Counted from the stretch's first letter, positions 1-7,067 are shown. The stretch is 18,958 nucleotides of DNA from Ruminococcaceae bacterium UBA7147 (GCA_002491825.1 DKWR01000046.1:1-18958), one strand, 5' to 3'. Notes: generated from the letters alone by a model not told the origin. Translations and numbers: made by a program.

Positions 1-95
1 TCCAACGCTAAATTATCGTTTATCTGATTAATATCGACTGAAAATAAATCTTGCTTAAAGGGATAATCAAAAAATAAATATATCGGAGTGGTCAT

Positions 96-1043
96 ATGAA
101 AATCGTACTTACAGACGCACAGACGGTGCTTGATAATCTTGTAAATGCCGATATTCTTAAACAATTCGGCGAGGTGGAAGAATACGGACTTCTGCGCTAT
201 GACGAGGTAGCCGAGAAAATTGCCGATGCAGATATGGTTGTCTGCAACAAAACCTTGCTTGATAAAAATACATTAAGGCTTGCAAAAAATCTGAAATATA
301 TCGGACTTTTTGCAACGGGCTATAATAACATTGACATTGACTACTGCAAAGCGCATAATATCGCTGTATGCAACGCAGGCTCTTACTCAACAAACGCCGT
401 TGCACAGCACACCTTTGCGCTTATTCTCGAGCATTTCAATAACACTTCAAACTACAATAAATACGTTCAGGACGGACGATGGAAACGCAGTAAGACATTT
501 TCTCCGTTTGTCTATCCGCTGTCGGAGCTTGCCGGAAAAACGCTCGGTATTGTCGGCTTCGGCAATATCGGCAGAGCTGTTGCAAAAATTGCAAACGCAT
601 TTGAAATGAGGGTGATTGCCTACAACCGTTCCGAAAAGCAGGCTGACGGATTGAAATTTGTCAGCTTTGAAACGCTGCTTGAACAAAGCGACATTGTTTC
701 TGTGCATTGCCCTTTAAACAGTGAATCGGAAAATATGTTTGATAAAAACGCATTTGCAAAGATGAAAAAGGACGCATTGTTTGTCAACACAGCACGTGGC
801 GGGATTATGGTCGAGCAGGATTTGTTTGATGCATTGCAGAGCGGTCACCTTGGCGGTGCGGCTATTGACACGCTGAAGGTCGAGCCTATGGAGGAGGACT
901 GTATTCTTATGGGCGCAAAAAACTGCATTATGACTCCGCACATTGCGTGGGCACCTGTTGAAACAAGAGTTCGTCTTATGAATATCGTAGCCGATAACAT
1001 CAGTGCGTTTCTGAACGGCACACCTCAAAACCGAATTGTGTAA
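96..1043 (+). CDS. D-2-hydroxyacid dehydrogenase (glycerate/hydroxypyruvate reductase-like)
   Basis: A 315-residue protein of the D-isomer-specific 2-hydroxyacid dehydrogenase family, which reduces 2-keto acids such as hydroxypyruvate or pyruvate with NAD(P)H in the cytosol. The split catalytic domain (about 1-100 and 285-315) flanks a Rossmann domain with the dinucleotide motif GFGNIG at 154-159. The catalytic triad is visible as Arg234 (NTARGG), Glu263 (VEPM) and His282 (TPHIAW). After the second Rossmann strand the sequence is YNRS (176-179), with no acidic residue where NAD-specific enzymes usually carry Asp, so NADPH use is possible. GGAG at 85-88 lies 7 bases before the ATG and supports this start. 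The exact substrate cannot be read from sequence. Neighbours give no pathway clue, and the next gene has its own promoter. Confidence 0.9.
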   Translation: MKIVLTDAQTVLDNLVNADILKQFGEVEEYGLLRYDEVAEKIADADMVVCNKTLLDKNTLRLAKNLKYIGLFATGYNNIDIDYCKAHNIAVCNAGSYSTNAVAQHTFALILEHFNNTSNYNKYVQDGRWKRSKTFSPFVYPLSELAGKTLGIVGFGNIGRAVAKIANAFEMRVIAYNRSEKQADGLKFVSFETLLEQSDIVSVHCPLNSESENMFDKNAFAKMKKDALFVNTARGGIMVEQDLFDALQSGHLGGAAIDTLKVEPMEEDCILMGAKNCIMTPHIAWAPVETRVRLMNIVADNISAFLNGTPQNRIV

Positions 1044-1070
1044 GTCCTTGACAAAACCTTGCAAAAAACA

Positions 1071-1099
1071 TTGACTTAAACGCAAAAAAAGCGTACAAT
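1071..1099 (+). promoter_or_regulatory. Sigma-70 type promoter for the DUF815 ATPase gene
   Basis: TTGACT at 1071-1076 and TACAAT at 1094-1099 are separated by exactly 17 bases, one mismatch each from the vegetative consensus. The predicted start of transcription near 1106 leaves a short leader with GGGAT at 1111-1115 ahead of the ATG at 1124. It lies in the gap after the dehydrogenase gene, so this gene and probably the lipoprotein gene after it form a separate transcript. Confidence 0.75.
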
Positions 1100-1123
1100 A
1101 AGGGTTGATTGGGATGATAATTG

Positions 1124-2353
1124 ATGAATAATGTCAACAGGACAAAATTACTTCTTTCCTCACTTTCGGTTTTCAGAGGAATTATGAAAAGAAGCGTTGT
1201 CAAGGCTTACTACAAGATGCTCCTTTCACTCGACAGCGAGCCTGACGAATTTCTTAACGCATACGGCGACTTTTATTCTCTCATAAGCGAGAGGGGCTTC
1301 AGCAACAGACTTGCTTATGCTATGACAGAAGCCGCACTGTTTGATGAAAACTGCTTTACAAGGGCTGCGGCGGCAGGAAAATACGATACCCTGCCCGATA
1401 ACGTGCTCAAGGCTGTAAAGCGTGACTGCGAGGCTATACTTGCCGCTTCTTCGCTTACGTCGGATGAAGTACTCAAAGCCTACAAATACTATGATGAAAT
1501 CAAGGAAATTGCCGATTCTCTGCCACGCTGGGAGGCAGGAGATTGTGCTCCGAGCTTTAAAATGTTTGACGGCTCGCTTAAAAATGTCGCACGTTATTAC
1601 AAGGAAAATGGTTGCGGAATCTTTGCCCGCTACAAGGCGTTTATCTGGCGTGACGGCGATATTCAGCCTGTTCTGCACCCAGACAGAATTGATATGGAGT
1701 CCTTTACGGGCTACGAAATTCAGAGGGATATGGTTGTAAACAACACTAAATCCTTCATTGAGGGCAAAAGCTGTAACAACTGCCTGCTTTACGGCGACAA
1801 GGGCACGGGCAAAAGCTCAACGGTTAAGGCTATTGCAAACGAGTTTCGCAAGGACGGCTTGAGAATTGTTGAAATTCCCAAGGAGCGTCTTATCGACTTC
1901 CCGATACTCGTTGACAAAATTGCCGCTTTGCCGATGAAATTTATCATCTTCATTGACGACCTTTCGTTCCAGAAGCAGGATCAGAGCTATACAACGCTCA
2001 AGGCTGTGCTTGAGGGCGGACTTGCGGCTCGCCCCGACAATGCGCTTATTTATGCGACTTCAAACCGCCGTCATCTTGTCAAGGAAAGCTTTTCCGACAG
2101 AACCGACGACGATGTAAATACACGTGACAATATGCAGGAGAGCCTTTCGCTTTCCGACCGTTTCGGTCTTGCAGTTTGTTACTCAATCCCCACCAAAAAG
2201 GAATTTGTCGACATTGTAATTGCTCTTGCAAGGCAGAAGGGTATTGATATGAGCGATGAAGAGCTTGAGATGGGTGCGGAGAGGTTTGCTCTTTCAAGGG
2301 GCGGACGTTCACCACGTTGCGCAAAGCAGTACGTAGAGTCGCTGTTTTGCTGA
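1124..2353 (+). CDS. DUF815-family AAA+ ATPase
   Basis: A 409-residue predicted cytosolic ATPase matching the DUF815 family of AAA+ proteins; the cellular role of this family is not established. The N-terminal 200 residues are helical, without recognised motifs. The ATPase core follows: Walker A GDKGTGKSS at about 224-232, Walker B FIIFIDDL at about 274-281, a sensor-like strand YATSNRRH near 310-317, a DRFG motif near 345-348 (possible arginine finger), and SRGGRSPR near 391-398 as the sensor-2 region. The ATG at 1124 is chosen because GGGAT lies 8 bases upstream and because the leucine-rich stretch after it resembles the family's N terminus. A TTG at 1121 and an ATG at 1184 (after AGAGGA) are alternatives. 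The next gene starts 61 bases downstream with no terminator between, so the two may be co-transcribed. Confidence 0.85.
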   Translation: MNNVNRTKLLLSSLSVFRGIMKRSVVKAYYKMLLSLDSEPDEFLNAYGDFYSLISERGFSNRLAYAMTEAALFDENCFTRAAAAGKYDTLPDNVLKAVKRDCEAILAASSLTSDEVLKAYKYYDEIKEIADSLPRWEAGDCAPSFKMFDGSLKNVARYYKENGCGIFARYKAFIWRDGDIQPVLHPDRIDMESFTGYEIQRDMVVNNTKSFIEGKSCNNCLLYGDKGTGKSSTVKAIANEFRKDGLRIVEIPKERLIDFPILVDKIAALPMKFIIFIDDLSFQKQDQSYTTLKAVLEGGLAARPDNALIYATSNRRHLVKESFSDRTDDDVNTRDNMQESLSLSDRFGLAVCYSIPTKKEFVDIVIALARQKGIDMSDEELEMGAERFALSRGGRSPRCAKQYVESLFC

Positions 2354-2414
2354 TAAAAGTACGGGCAATACTGCTTAAATATGCGGAAAAACCTGCAATA
2401 TTCGGAGGAATAGT

Positions 2415-3716
2415 ATGAGAAAAAGAATAGTTTCAATTGCGCTTGCATTTGTTCTTGCACTGTCGGTAGCCGTTACATTCACCGGCTGCGGAAACGACGA
2501 CTATCCTGTTGAGGTAGCAAATATTACAATAGAAAGCGAGCCGAAGAACATTGTTGTTCTTGATGCGTCAACCGCTGACATCATTTCGTATGCTGGCTAT
2601 GACATTAAAATGGTCGGCAGAAGTGACGAGGTCAATCAGGACTGGCTCAGCGTTGTGCCGAGCGTTGGTTCGCAGAACGCTCCCGATGTGGAGAAAATCA
2701 AAACCTACGAAACCGACGTTGTCTTTGCAGGCGAAGGTCTTGACAATACCGTTAAGGAAAACCTTGAAAAAGAAAACATTAAGGTTATTACAATGTTGCA
2801 GGCTAAAACCCCGAAATCGCTTGAGACAAATTACGTTACTCTCGGAAAAATCCTCGGCGGTAAGGTAACGGGTGCAAATAAGGGTGCGTCGGCTTATGAC
2901 GACCTTATCGGCAATATGGAACAGGTGAAATCTTCGGTTAAGGCGGAGGTTAATTCTGATATTCTCTATACCGTTTGCTATCTTTTTTATGAAGACAACA
3001 GCTTAAAGCTTATGACAAGCGGAACATACGGCGATATGCTCCTCGGTTATACGGGAGCTGTGAATGCGGCTGTAAATATTGATGAAAACAAGGTTGATGT
3101 AAATACCTTAAAGGTTGCAAATCCTAACTTTATTTTCTATGCTGACGAGGCTACGCTTAATGCAATCAAAGCAGATGCGGTTTTAAGTAAATTGACTGCC
3201 GTTACGAGCAGAAAAACTCTTATGGTAACTGCCGACGAGATGAACCGTCAGGGCAGAAGTGCTCTTGATACTCTCAACAAAATGGTAGAATTTATGTATC
3301 CGTCTTTAAAGAAAAGTACGGCTACAAATGACGAGGCTTCAAAAACGACTGCAACTGTTGCGACAACAACACCTGCAAATAATAATCAGACAGCAACAAC
3401 TGCGCCTGCAAACAAAGCAACAACTGCGGCTGCCGCAACAACATCGGTTGCCGATAAATACAAAATCAAGCTCGATAAGCTTTCGCTTAAAAATGGGGAC
3501 GAAAACAACAACGTAAAGATTATGCAGCAGCGCCTTTATGACCTCGGATATATCGAAGACAAAGGAAATATAACAGGATATTACGGGGAAATTTCGCAAG
3601 AGACTGTTGAAAACTTCCAGTCCAATAACGGAATCAAGGCTACCGGTACAGCCGACAATGCAACGCTTGTAAAGCTGTTTGACAGCAAGGCTGTTAAGGC
3701 AAAGCCGCAGAATTAA
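2415..3716 (+). CDS. Lipoprotein: ABC-type iron/cobalamin binding-protein domain fused to peptidoglycan-binding domain
   Basis: A 433-residue predicted lipoprotein. Residues 1-24 form a signal peptide (MRKR then a hydrophobic core) ending in a lipobox FTGC with lipidated Cys25. Residues about 43-295 resemble the BtuF/FhuD-type periplasmic-binding fold (PF01497), with the characteristic opening PKNIVVLD followed by a stretch placing the ligand by comparison of positions. A linker of about 50 residues (298-346) is almost only Thr, Ala, Asn and Lys. Residues about 355-425 match a PG_binding_1 repeat (KIMQQRLYDLGY, ITGYYGE, TVENFQSNNGI, GTADNATL). GGAGG at 2404-2408 sits 6 bases before the ATG. 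No permease or ATPase gene is adjacent, so transport is unproven; it may be an orphan binding protein or a wall-anchored sensor. Domain calls are from recognised motifs, not a search. Confidence 0.82.
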   Translation: MRKRIVSIALAFVLALSVAVTFTGCGNDDYPVEVANITIESEPKNIVVLDASTADIISYAGYDIKMVGRSDEVNQDWLSVVPSVGSQNAPDVEKIKTYETDVVFAGEGLDNTVKENLEKENIKVITMLQAKTPKSLETNYVTLGKILGGKVTGANKGASAYDDLIGNMEQVKSSVKAEVNSDILYTVCYLFYEDNSLKLMTSGTYGDMLLGYTGAVNAAVNIDENKVDVNTLKVANPNFIFYADEATLNAIKADAVLSKLTAVTSRKTLMVTADEMNRQGRSALDTLNKMVEFMYPSLKKSTATNDEASKTTATVATTTPANNNQTATTAPANKATTAAAATTSVADKYKIKLDKLSLKNGDENNNVKIMQQRLYDLGYIEDKGNITGYYGEISQETVENFQSNNGIKATGTADNATLVKLFDSKAVKAKPQN

Positions 3717-3732
3717 CGGTAAAATTTAATTA

Positions 3733-3766
3733 AAAATGCCCGAGGTTTTTGTCCCTCGGGCATTTT
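3733..3766. terminator. Intrinsic terminator, probably bidirectional
   Basis: A perfect 13-base-pair stem (AAAATGCCCGAGG at 3733-3745 with its complement at 3754-3766) and an 8-base loop. It is flanked by T-rich sequence on the plus-strand exit and by an A/T-rich tract that becomes T-rich on the minus strand. It lies between the convergent lipoprotein gene (ends 3716) and the acetyltransferase gene (ends 3805), so it probably serves both. Confidence 0.9.
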
Positions 3767-3804
3767 CTGTATGTAAGTAAATAGAGTTGTTTTTTACAAT
3801 AAAA

Positions 3805-4407
3805 TTAAATGTCAACTAAATCGGCCTTAGTGATTTTTCTTATAACACGGCACGGATTTCCTGCTGCAAAAACATTTTCGGGAATGTCTCTTGTAACCAC
3901 GCTTCCTGCACCTATTACCGAGCCTTTTCCGATTTTAACACCGCCGCAGACCGTAACGTTTGAGGCAAGCCAACAATCATCTCCTATGGTAATAGGTTTT
4001 GCATATTCGTAGTCATATATTGTTCCGTCACTTTTTTCAAGAACACGGCGTTGTTCGGCATACATCGGGTGCACAGGAGTTGCGATAGTACAGTTCGGTC
4101 CGAAAAGCACATTGTTACCGATTTTTACTTGGCAACAGTCAAGCACAATAAGATTGAAATTTGCATAACATTTTTTACCGAAAGTCGTAAAAATTCCGTA
4201 GTCAAACTGAATCGGCCCCTGAAGATAAGTCATTTCACCTAAATTCGGAAGAAGTTCAGATATAATTTCATTTCGCTTTTGTTCTTCGTCTTCAAAGGTG
4301 TCATTGTATTTCTTACACAGTTTGTGAGCCTTTTGTCGCATTTCTGCAAGCTCCCTATCGGAGGTATCGTAAAGAAACCCGTTAAGCATTTTTTCTTTTT
4401 CTGTCAT
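3805..4407 (-). CDS. Maltose/galactoside O-acetyltransferase family protein (left-handed beta-helix)
   Basis: A 200-residue acetyl-CoA-dependent O-acetyltransferase of the Maa/LacA/NodL type. Residues about 5-55 form the helical maltose acetyltransferase N-terminal domain. From about 60 to 190 there are hexapeptide repeats of the left-handed beta-helix (for example VKIGNNVLFG, ITIGDDCWL, VKIGKGSVIGAGSVVTRD). His113 in the loop sequence PVHP corresponds to the family's catalytic histidine. The tail NPCRVIRKI is typical. Length fits the family. CCTCC (GGAGG on this strand) at 4417-4421 supports the start and sits directly after the stop codon of the upstream L,D-transpeptidase gene, so the two are an operon with a 14-base gap. 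The acceptor may be a free sugar or an envelope sugar; the pairing with a wall enzyme makes the latter possible but is only inference. Confidence 0.9.
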   Translation of the reverse strand: MTEKEKMLNGFLYDTSDRELAEMRQKAHKLCKKYNDTFEDEEQKRNEIISELLPNLGEMTYLQGPIQFDYGIFTTFGKKCYANFNLIVLDCCQVKIGNNVLFGPNCTIATPVHPMYAEQRRVLEKSDGTIYDYEYAKPITIGDDCWLASNVTVCGGVKIGKGSVIGAGSVVTRDIPENVFAAGNPCRVIRKITKADLVDI

Positions 4408-4421
4408 AATTGATTTCCTCC

Positions 4422-5618
4422 TTAATTTTTTACCGTCACCGTAATATCAACGCTTGTACTTCTGTGCAGACTGTCGGTTACGGAATACGTCACCTTGTAT
4501 TTGCCAACCCTTGAAGTGACTACGTTCCCCGTTACAGCAATCTTGTCTGTAATATCGTTTGAACAGGTGTCAACGGCTTTTATCTTGTCCATCGGGGAAA
4601 AGCTTTCGCCTTTTTTTATCTCACAGTTCTTTGCTCCCGTAATTATAGGAGTTTTGTTGTAATAGGGATTGCTTTTATTATCGTCAGTCGGATCCCAGCC
4701 ACATTTTAAATCGGTGATTTTTATTGTTTCCGGCTTGCCGAGCGGCCCCGGATTATTGTCGTCATAAATTTTAACCTCAGTATTTTTTGCACAGTTATCG
4801 TAAATCCACTTTGTGTCGGAAACAGAAAGCCTTACACAACCGAGAGAAGCGTTTGAGCCAAGCTTGTTAAACTCCTCAACCTCTAAATCATCGGGAGATT
4901 TAGTATAATAGGGAACAGAGTGGAAAAGATAATCACCCGATATTCCGCTGACATACTGACCGTACACATTGTCAAATAAAGAATGCCATTCACGCTTGAA
5001 ATAAATTCCGTAAGTGCCTGTGATTGTACCGTCGTTCTTTCCGCAGGAGCAGACCATCGCCCTGACAGGAACGGTATATTTCCCGCTTTCGTCATAGGTG
5101 TAAACGGTAACGCAGTTTTGCTTTCGGTTGACATAGATTGAATACGGATTCTTTTTATTCTTTGAGGCAAGATTTTTCTTAAGGACATCGCTGTTTGCAG
5201 TGATGCAGGTTGAAAACCTGTCGGCTTCCTCTTTTTCAGCCTTAACAACTGTGACCTTACACTCGTACTTTTTGTTGTCGCTGAACAGTGCAGTAACGGT
5301 TGCATTACCCTCTTTTTTTGCGTCAATTCTGCCGCCGCTGTCTATAGTTGCAATATTAACATCACTGCTTGTCCATTTGCGCAGCGTTTTTTCTTCGTCT
5401 TTTGATATTGCAATAACCTTTGAGTCGCCGACAGAGAGTGTGAGAGGATCTTTTGAGTCAATTTTATAGGCGGGACTTTCAATCGGAACTATTTCCGTAG
5501 GGGTTGTGCTGAAAGCAGACTTATTTGCGTTAATATGTATTACGCTGCCAAAAGCACTGAGCAGGCAGGTGACTGTCAGAACAAAACACAACAGCGCAAT
5601 GAATAAGTATTTTTTCAT
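4422..5618 (-). CDS. Secreted or membrane-anchored L,D-transpeptidase (YkuD) with Ig-like domains
   Basis: A 398-residue envelope protein. Residues 1-30 hold a hydrophobic segment after MKKY (signal peptide or membrane anchor). Residues about 60-125 look like a bacterial Ig-like Big_2 domain (LSVGDSKVIA, WTSSDVNIATID, GNATVTALF). Residues about 158-286 are the YkuD catalytic domain, with His233 in LFHSVPY and the Cys motif SLGCVRL (Ser258, Gly260, Cys261, Arg263). Residues about 322-397 resemble a DUF5011/Big_3-type Ig domain. YkuD enzymes form 3-3 crosslinks or attach groups to peptidoglycan through the Cys. The ATG at 5618 is chosen because AAAGG lies 7 bases upstream; an upstream in-frame TTG at 5633 lacks such a site. 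It is the first gene of an operon with the acetyltransferase and has its own promoter at 5662-5690. Confidence 0.88.
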   Translation of the reverse strand: MKKYLFIALLCFVLTVTCLLSAFGSVIHINANKSAFSTTPTEIVPIESPAYKIDSKDPLTLSVGDSKVIAISKDEEKTLRKWTSSDVNIATIDSGGRIDAKKEGNATVTALFSDNKKYECKVTVVKAEKEEADRFSTCITANSDVLKKNLASKNKKNPYSIYVNRKQNCVTVYTYDESGKYTVPVRAMVCSCGKNDGTITGTYGIYFKREWHSLFDNVYGQYVSGISGDYLFHSVPYYTKSPDDLEVEEFNKLGSNASLGCVRLSVSDTKWIYDNCAKNTEVKIYDDNNPGPLGKPETIKITDLKCGWDPTDDNKSNPYYNKTPIITGAKNCEIKKGESFSPMDKIKAVDTCSNDITDKIAVTGNVVTSRVGKYKVTYSVTDSLHRSTSVDITVTVKN

Positions 5619-5661
5619 AACATAACCTTTCAAAATATTACAAATTATTAACCTTTTTTAC

Positions 5662-5690
5662 ATTATAACTTTTTTTAGCAAATAAGGCAA
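5662..5690 (-). promoter_or_regulatory. Sigma-70 type promoter for the L,D-transpeptidase operon
   Basis: Read on the minus strand, TTGCCT (5690-5685) is followed after exactly 17 bases by a perfect TATAAT (5667-5662). Transcription would start near 5655, about 37 bases upstream of the ATG at 5618. Confidence 0.75.
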
Positions 5691-5716
5691 GACATATTTT
5701 ATTCCAATTAAAAATG

Positions 5717-5725
5717 TGGTAATAT
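5717..5725 (+). promoter_or_regulatory. Possible extended -10 element upstream of the DUF5662 gene
   Basis: TGGTAATAT fits an extended -10 (TGn followed by TAATAT). No good -35 hexamer is present at the usual distance. A start of transcription near 5732 would place the ATGs at 5724 and 5730 outside or at the very edge of the message and favours the ATG at 5742. Confidence 0.4.
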
Positions 5726-5741
5726 GTATATGGTGATTTTT

Positions 5742-6269
5742 ATGGCACATCCGATTAAGCATTTCAGAACAATTACAAAACACAGGCACAAGGTTATTGC
5801 AAACTGTGCAAGAGCAGGAATACTGTGGCAGGGTTTAAGGCACGATTTGTCAAAGTATACTCCTACTGAATTTATCCCGGGGGCAAGTTTCTTTCAGGGT
5901 ACCAGAAGCCCTAACGAGCGTGAGCGTGAAATATACGGCTGTTCGCTTGCATGGATGCACCACAAGGGAAGAAACCGCCACCATTACGAATACTGGAACG
6001 ACTACAATCCCAAAACAAAGCAGATTGAAAACGTGGAAATGCCCATTCGCTATGTTATAGAAATGTTCTGCGACCGTGTGGCGGCAAGTAAAATCTACAA
6101 CGGCAAAAATTACAAGGACAGCGACCCTTACACGTATTTCCTGCGCATAAAAGGAAAACACAGAATGCACCCTAATACAGAGGAATTGCTTAATAAACTG
6201 CTTGTAATGCTTCGTGACGAGGGCGAGAAAAAGACGTTTGCATATATAAAAACACTCAAAAAGAAATAG
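5742..6269 (+). CDS. DUF5662 family protein
   Basis: A 175-residue protein matching the DUF5662 family, whose function I do not know. It is rich in His and aromatic residues: HRH at 14-16, LRHDLSKYTP around 32-41, WMHHKGRNRHHYEYW around 71-85, and an FCDRVAA segment with Asp111. No signal peptide or membrane segment is seen, so it is likely cytosolic. The pattern of His, His-Asp, His-His pairs and a late Asp resembles the metal ligands of HD-domain hydrolases (inference). The start at 5742 is chosen for GGTG at 5732-5735, 6 bases upstream; ATGs at 5724 and 5730 are in frame but lie at or before the likely start of transcription. The HD-domain gene follows after a palindromic repeat. Confidence 0.72.
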   Translation: MAHPIKHFRTITKHRHKVIANCARAGILWQGLRHDLSKYTPTEFIPGASFFQGTRSPNEREREIYGCSLAWMHHKGRNRHHYEYWNDYNPKTKQIENVEMPIRYVIEMFCDRVAASKIYNGKNYKDSDPYTYFLRIKGKHRMHPNTEELLNKLLVMLRDEGEKKTFAYIKTLKKK

Positions 6270-6292
6270 GATTACAGTGTTAAAACAATATG

Positions 6293-6372
6293 TGTAGGGA
6301 ACGGTCTTGACCGTTCCGAGAATATCAGAAGAAGGCTGTAAAACAGCGGAACAGTCAAGACTGTTCCCTACA
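6293..6372. repeat. Palindromic intergenic repeat, copy A (80 bp)
   Basis: Two 25-base outer arms (6293-6317 and 6348-6372) are near-perfect inverted copies starting TGTAGGGAAC and ending in CCCTACA. Each arm is itself a hairpin: GGAACGGTC-TT-GACCGTTCC on the left and GGAACAGTC-AA-GACTGTTCC on the right. The 30-base centre differs from that of copy B. It lies between the DUF5662 and HD-domain genes. No target-site duplication is obvious. Confidence 0.9.
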
Positions 6373-6394
6373 TTTTTAATTTGTTGAGGTACAG

Positions 6395-6892
6395 ATGATG
6401 AAAAACACAGGCAAAGTAATTGAAGCCATGATAGAATATTATGGCACGGATTTACGAAGAATAAACCATTTTCTGAAGGTATTTTCCTTTGCAAAGACAA
6501 TAGGCGAGGGAGAGAATCTTGATGCAGACAATCAAAATCTCCTTGAGGTTTCCGCAATCGTCCACGACATCGGCATAAAGCAAAGCGAGCTTAAATACAA
6601 CTCAAGCGCAGGAAAATATCAGGAGCTTGAAGGTCCTGCCGAGGCTGAAAAACTGCTTTCAAAACTCGGCTTTGACAGCGAATTTATAAGCAAGGTCTGC
6701 TACCTTGTCGGTCATCACCATACATACAGTCAGATAGATTCAATGCCGTACCGGATTCTCGTTGAGGCAGACTTTCTTGTAAATCTTTTTGAGGACGGAG
6801 TTGGCATTAACGCCGTTAAAAAAGCAGAGGAAAAAACTTTCAGAACACCGACAGGTATAAAACTGCTTAAAAAAATGTATTTTGGCGAGTGA
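6395..6892 (+). CDS. HD-domain phosphohydrolase
   Basis: A 165-residue cytosolic HD-domain protein, a family of metal-dependent phosphohydrolases and phosphodiesterases acting on nucleotides or other phosphate esters. The metal ligands are visible: His25 (RRINHF), His57-Asp58 (VHDIG), the cluster HHH at 107-109 (VGHHHTY) and Asp126 (VEADFL). The length is that of a single stand-alone HD domain, with no added sensor or synthetase domain. GAGGT at 6386-6390 precedes tandem ATGs at 6395 and 6398; the second has the better spacing, so the product may be one residue shorter. No strong terminator follows, only T-rich sequence with a small GCG-AAA-CGC hairpin near 6898, before the promoter of the pfl operon. 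The substrate cannot be told. Confidence 0.88.
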   Translation: MMKNTGKVIEAMIEYYGTDLRRINHFLKVFSFAKTIGEGENLDADNQNLLEVSAIVHDIGIKQSELKYNSSAGKYQELEGPAEAEKLLSKLGFDSEFISKVCYLVGHHHTYSQIDSMPYRILVEADFLVNLFEDGVGINAVKKAEEKTFRTPTGIKLLKKMYFGE

Positions 6893-6935
6893 ATTTTTTG
6901 CGAAACGCAGAAGTTTTTTTCTTGCCGTAAAAGTA

Positions 6936-6964
6936 TTGACAACAGACAAGAAAAATGTTATTTT
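6936..6964 (+). promoter_or_regulatory. Strong sigma-70 type promoter of the pfl operon
   Basis: A perfect TTGACA at 6936-6941, a 17-base spacer, and TATTTT at 6959-6964 with an extended -10 TG at 6956-6957. The predicted transcription start is close to 6971, exactly where the first helix of the riboswitch begins. Confidence 0.85.
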
Positions 6965-6970
6965 AATGGT

Positions 6971-7049
6971 GTTATATGACTGACGGAACAGTGGAATTAA
7001 CCACGTGAAGTATAACGATTCAAAGCCGACCGTCTGGGCGAAAGCTCGG
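6971..7049 (+). ncRNA. ZTP riboswitch (pfl RNA motif) aptamer
   Basis: The sequence has the layout of the pfl/ZTP riboswitch. P1 pairs GTTATA (6971-6976) with TATAAC (7011-7016). P2 pairs GTGG (6991-6994) with CCAC (7001-7004). P3 pairs CCGA (7026-7029) with TCGG (7046-7049). A perfect five-base pseudoknot joins GACGG (6982-6986) to CCGTC (7030-7034), next to the conserved CTGGGC (7034-7039) that forms the ligand site. This class senses ZTP/ZMP (AICAR phosphates), which accumulate when 10-formyl-tetrahydrofolate is scarce. The motif was named for frequent placement upstream of pfl genes, as here. The overlapping terminator makes it a genetic ON switch. Confidence 0.92.
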
Positions 7050-7067
7050 ACAAAGTCGGCTTTTTTT
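7022..7067 (+). terminator. Riboswitch-controlled intrinsic terminator ahead of pflB
   Basis: AAAGCCGAC (7022-7030) pairs perfectly with GTCGGCTTT (7055-7063) and is followed by a run of Ts through 7067. Its 5' strand contains the 5' strand of aptamer helix P3 (7026-7029) and the first pseudoknot base (7030), so ligand-bound aptamer and terminator exclude each other. Ligand is expected to allow read-through into pflB. Confidence 0.92.

Noticed and set aside
51..80. Promoter TTGCTT / TAAATA ahead of the dehydrogenase
   Set aside because: The match is weak and the predicted start would fall within the ribosome binding site.
5619..5633. TTG start for the L,D-transpeptidase at 5633
   Set aside because: It overlaps the probable ribosome binding site AAAGG for the ATG at 5618, which gives a typical MKKY signal start.
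6293..6372. CRISPR-like array formed by the repeated arms
   Set aside because: The arms are inverted, not direct, occur only as pairs, and no cas gene is present.
5850..6557. A 235-codon open frame on the minus strand covering DUF5662, repeat copy A and the start of the HD gene
   Set aside because: It is antisense to two well-supported genes, runs through a repeat, is full of Cys and Phe in a pattern typical of shadow frames, and has no ribosome binding site.
6971..7049. Tetrahydrofolate riboswitch or T-box as an alternative for the pfl leader
   Set aside because: The P1/P2/pseudoknot arrangement and CTGGGC site fit the ZTP class; no T-box sequence TGGnACC or tetrahydrofolate-type fold is seen.
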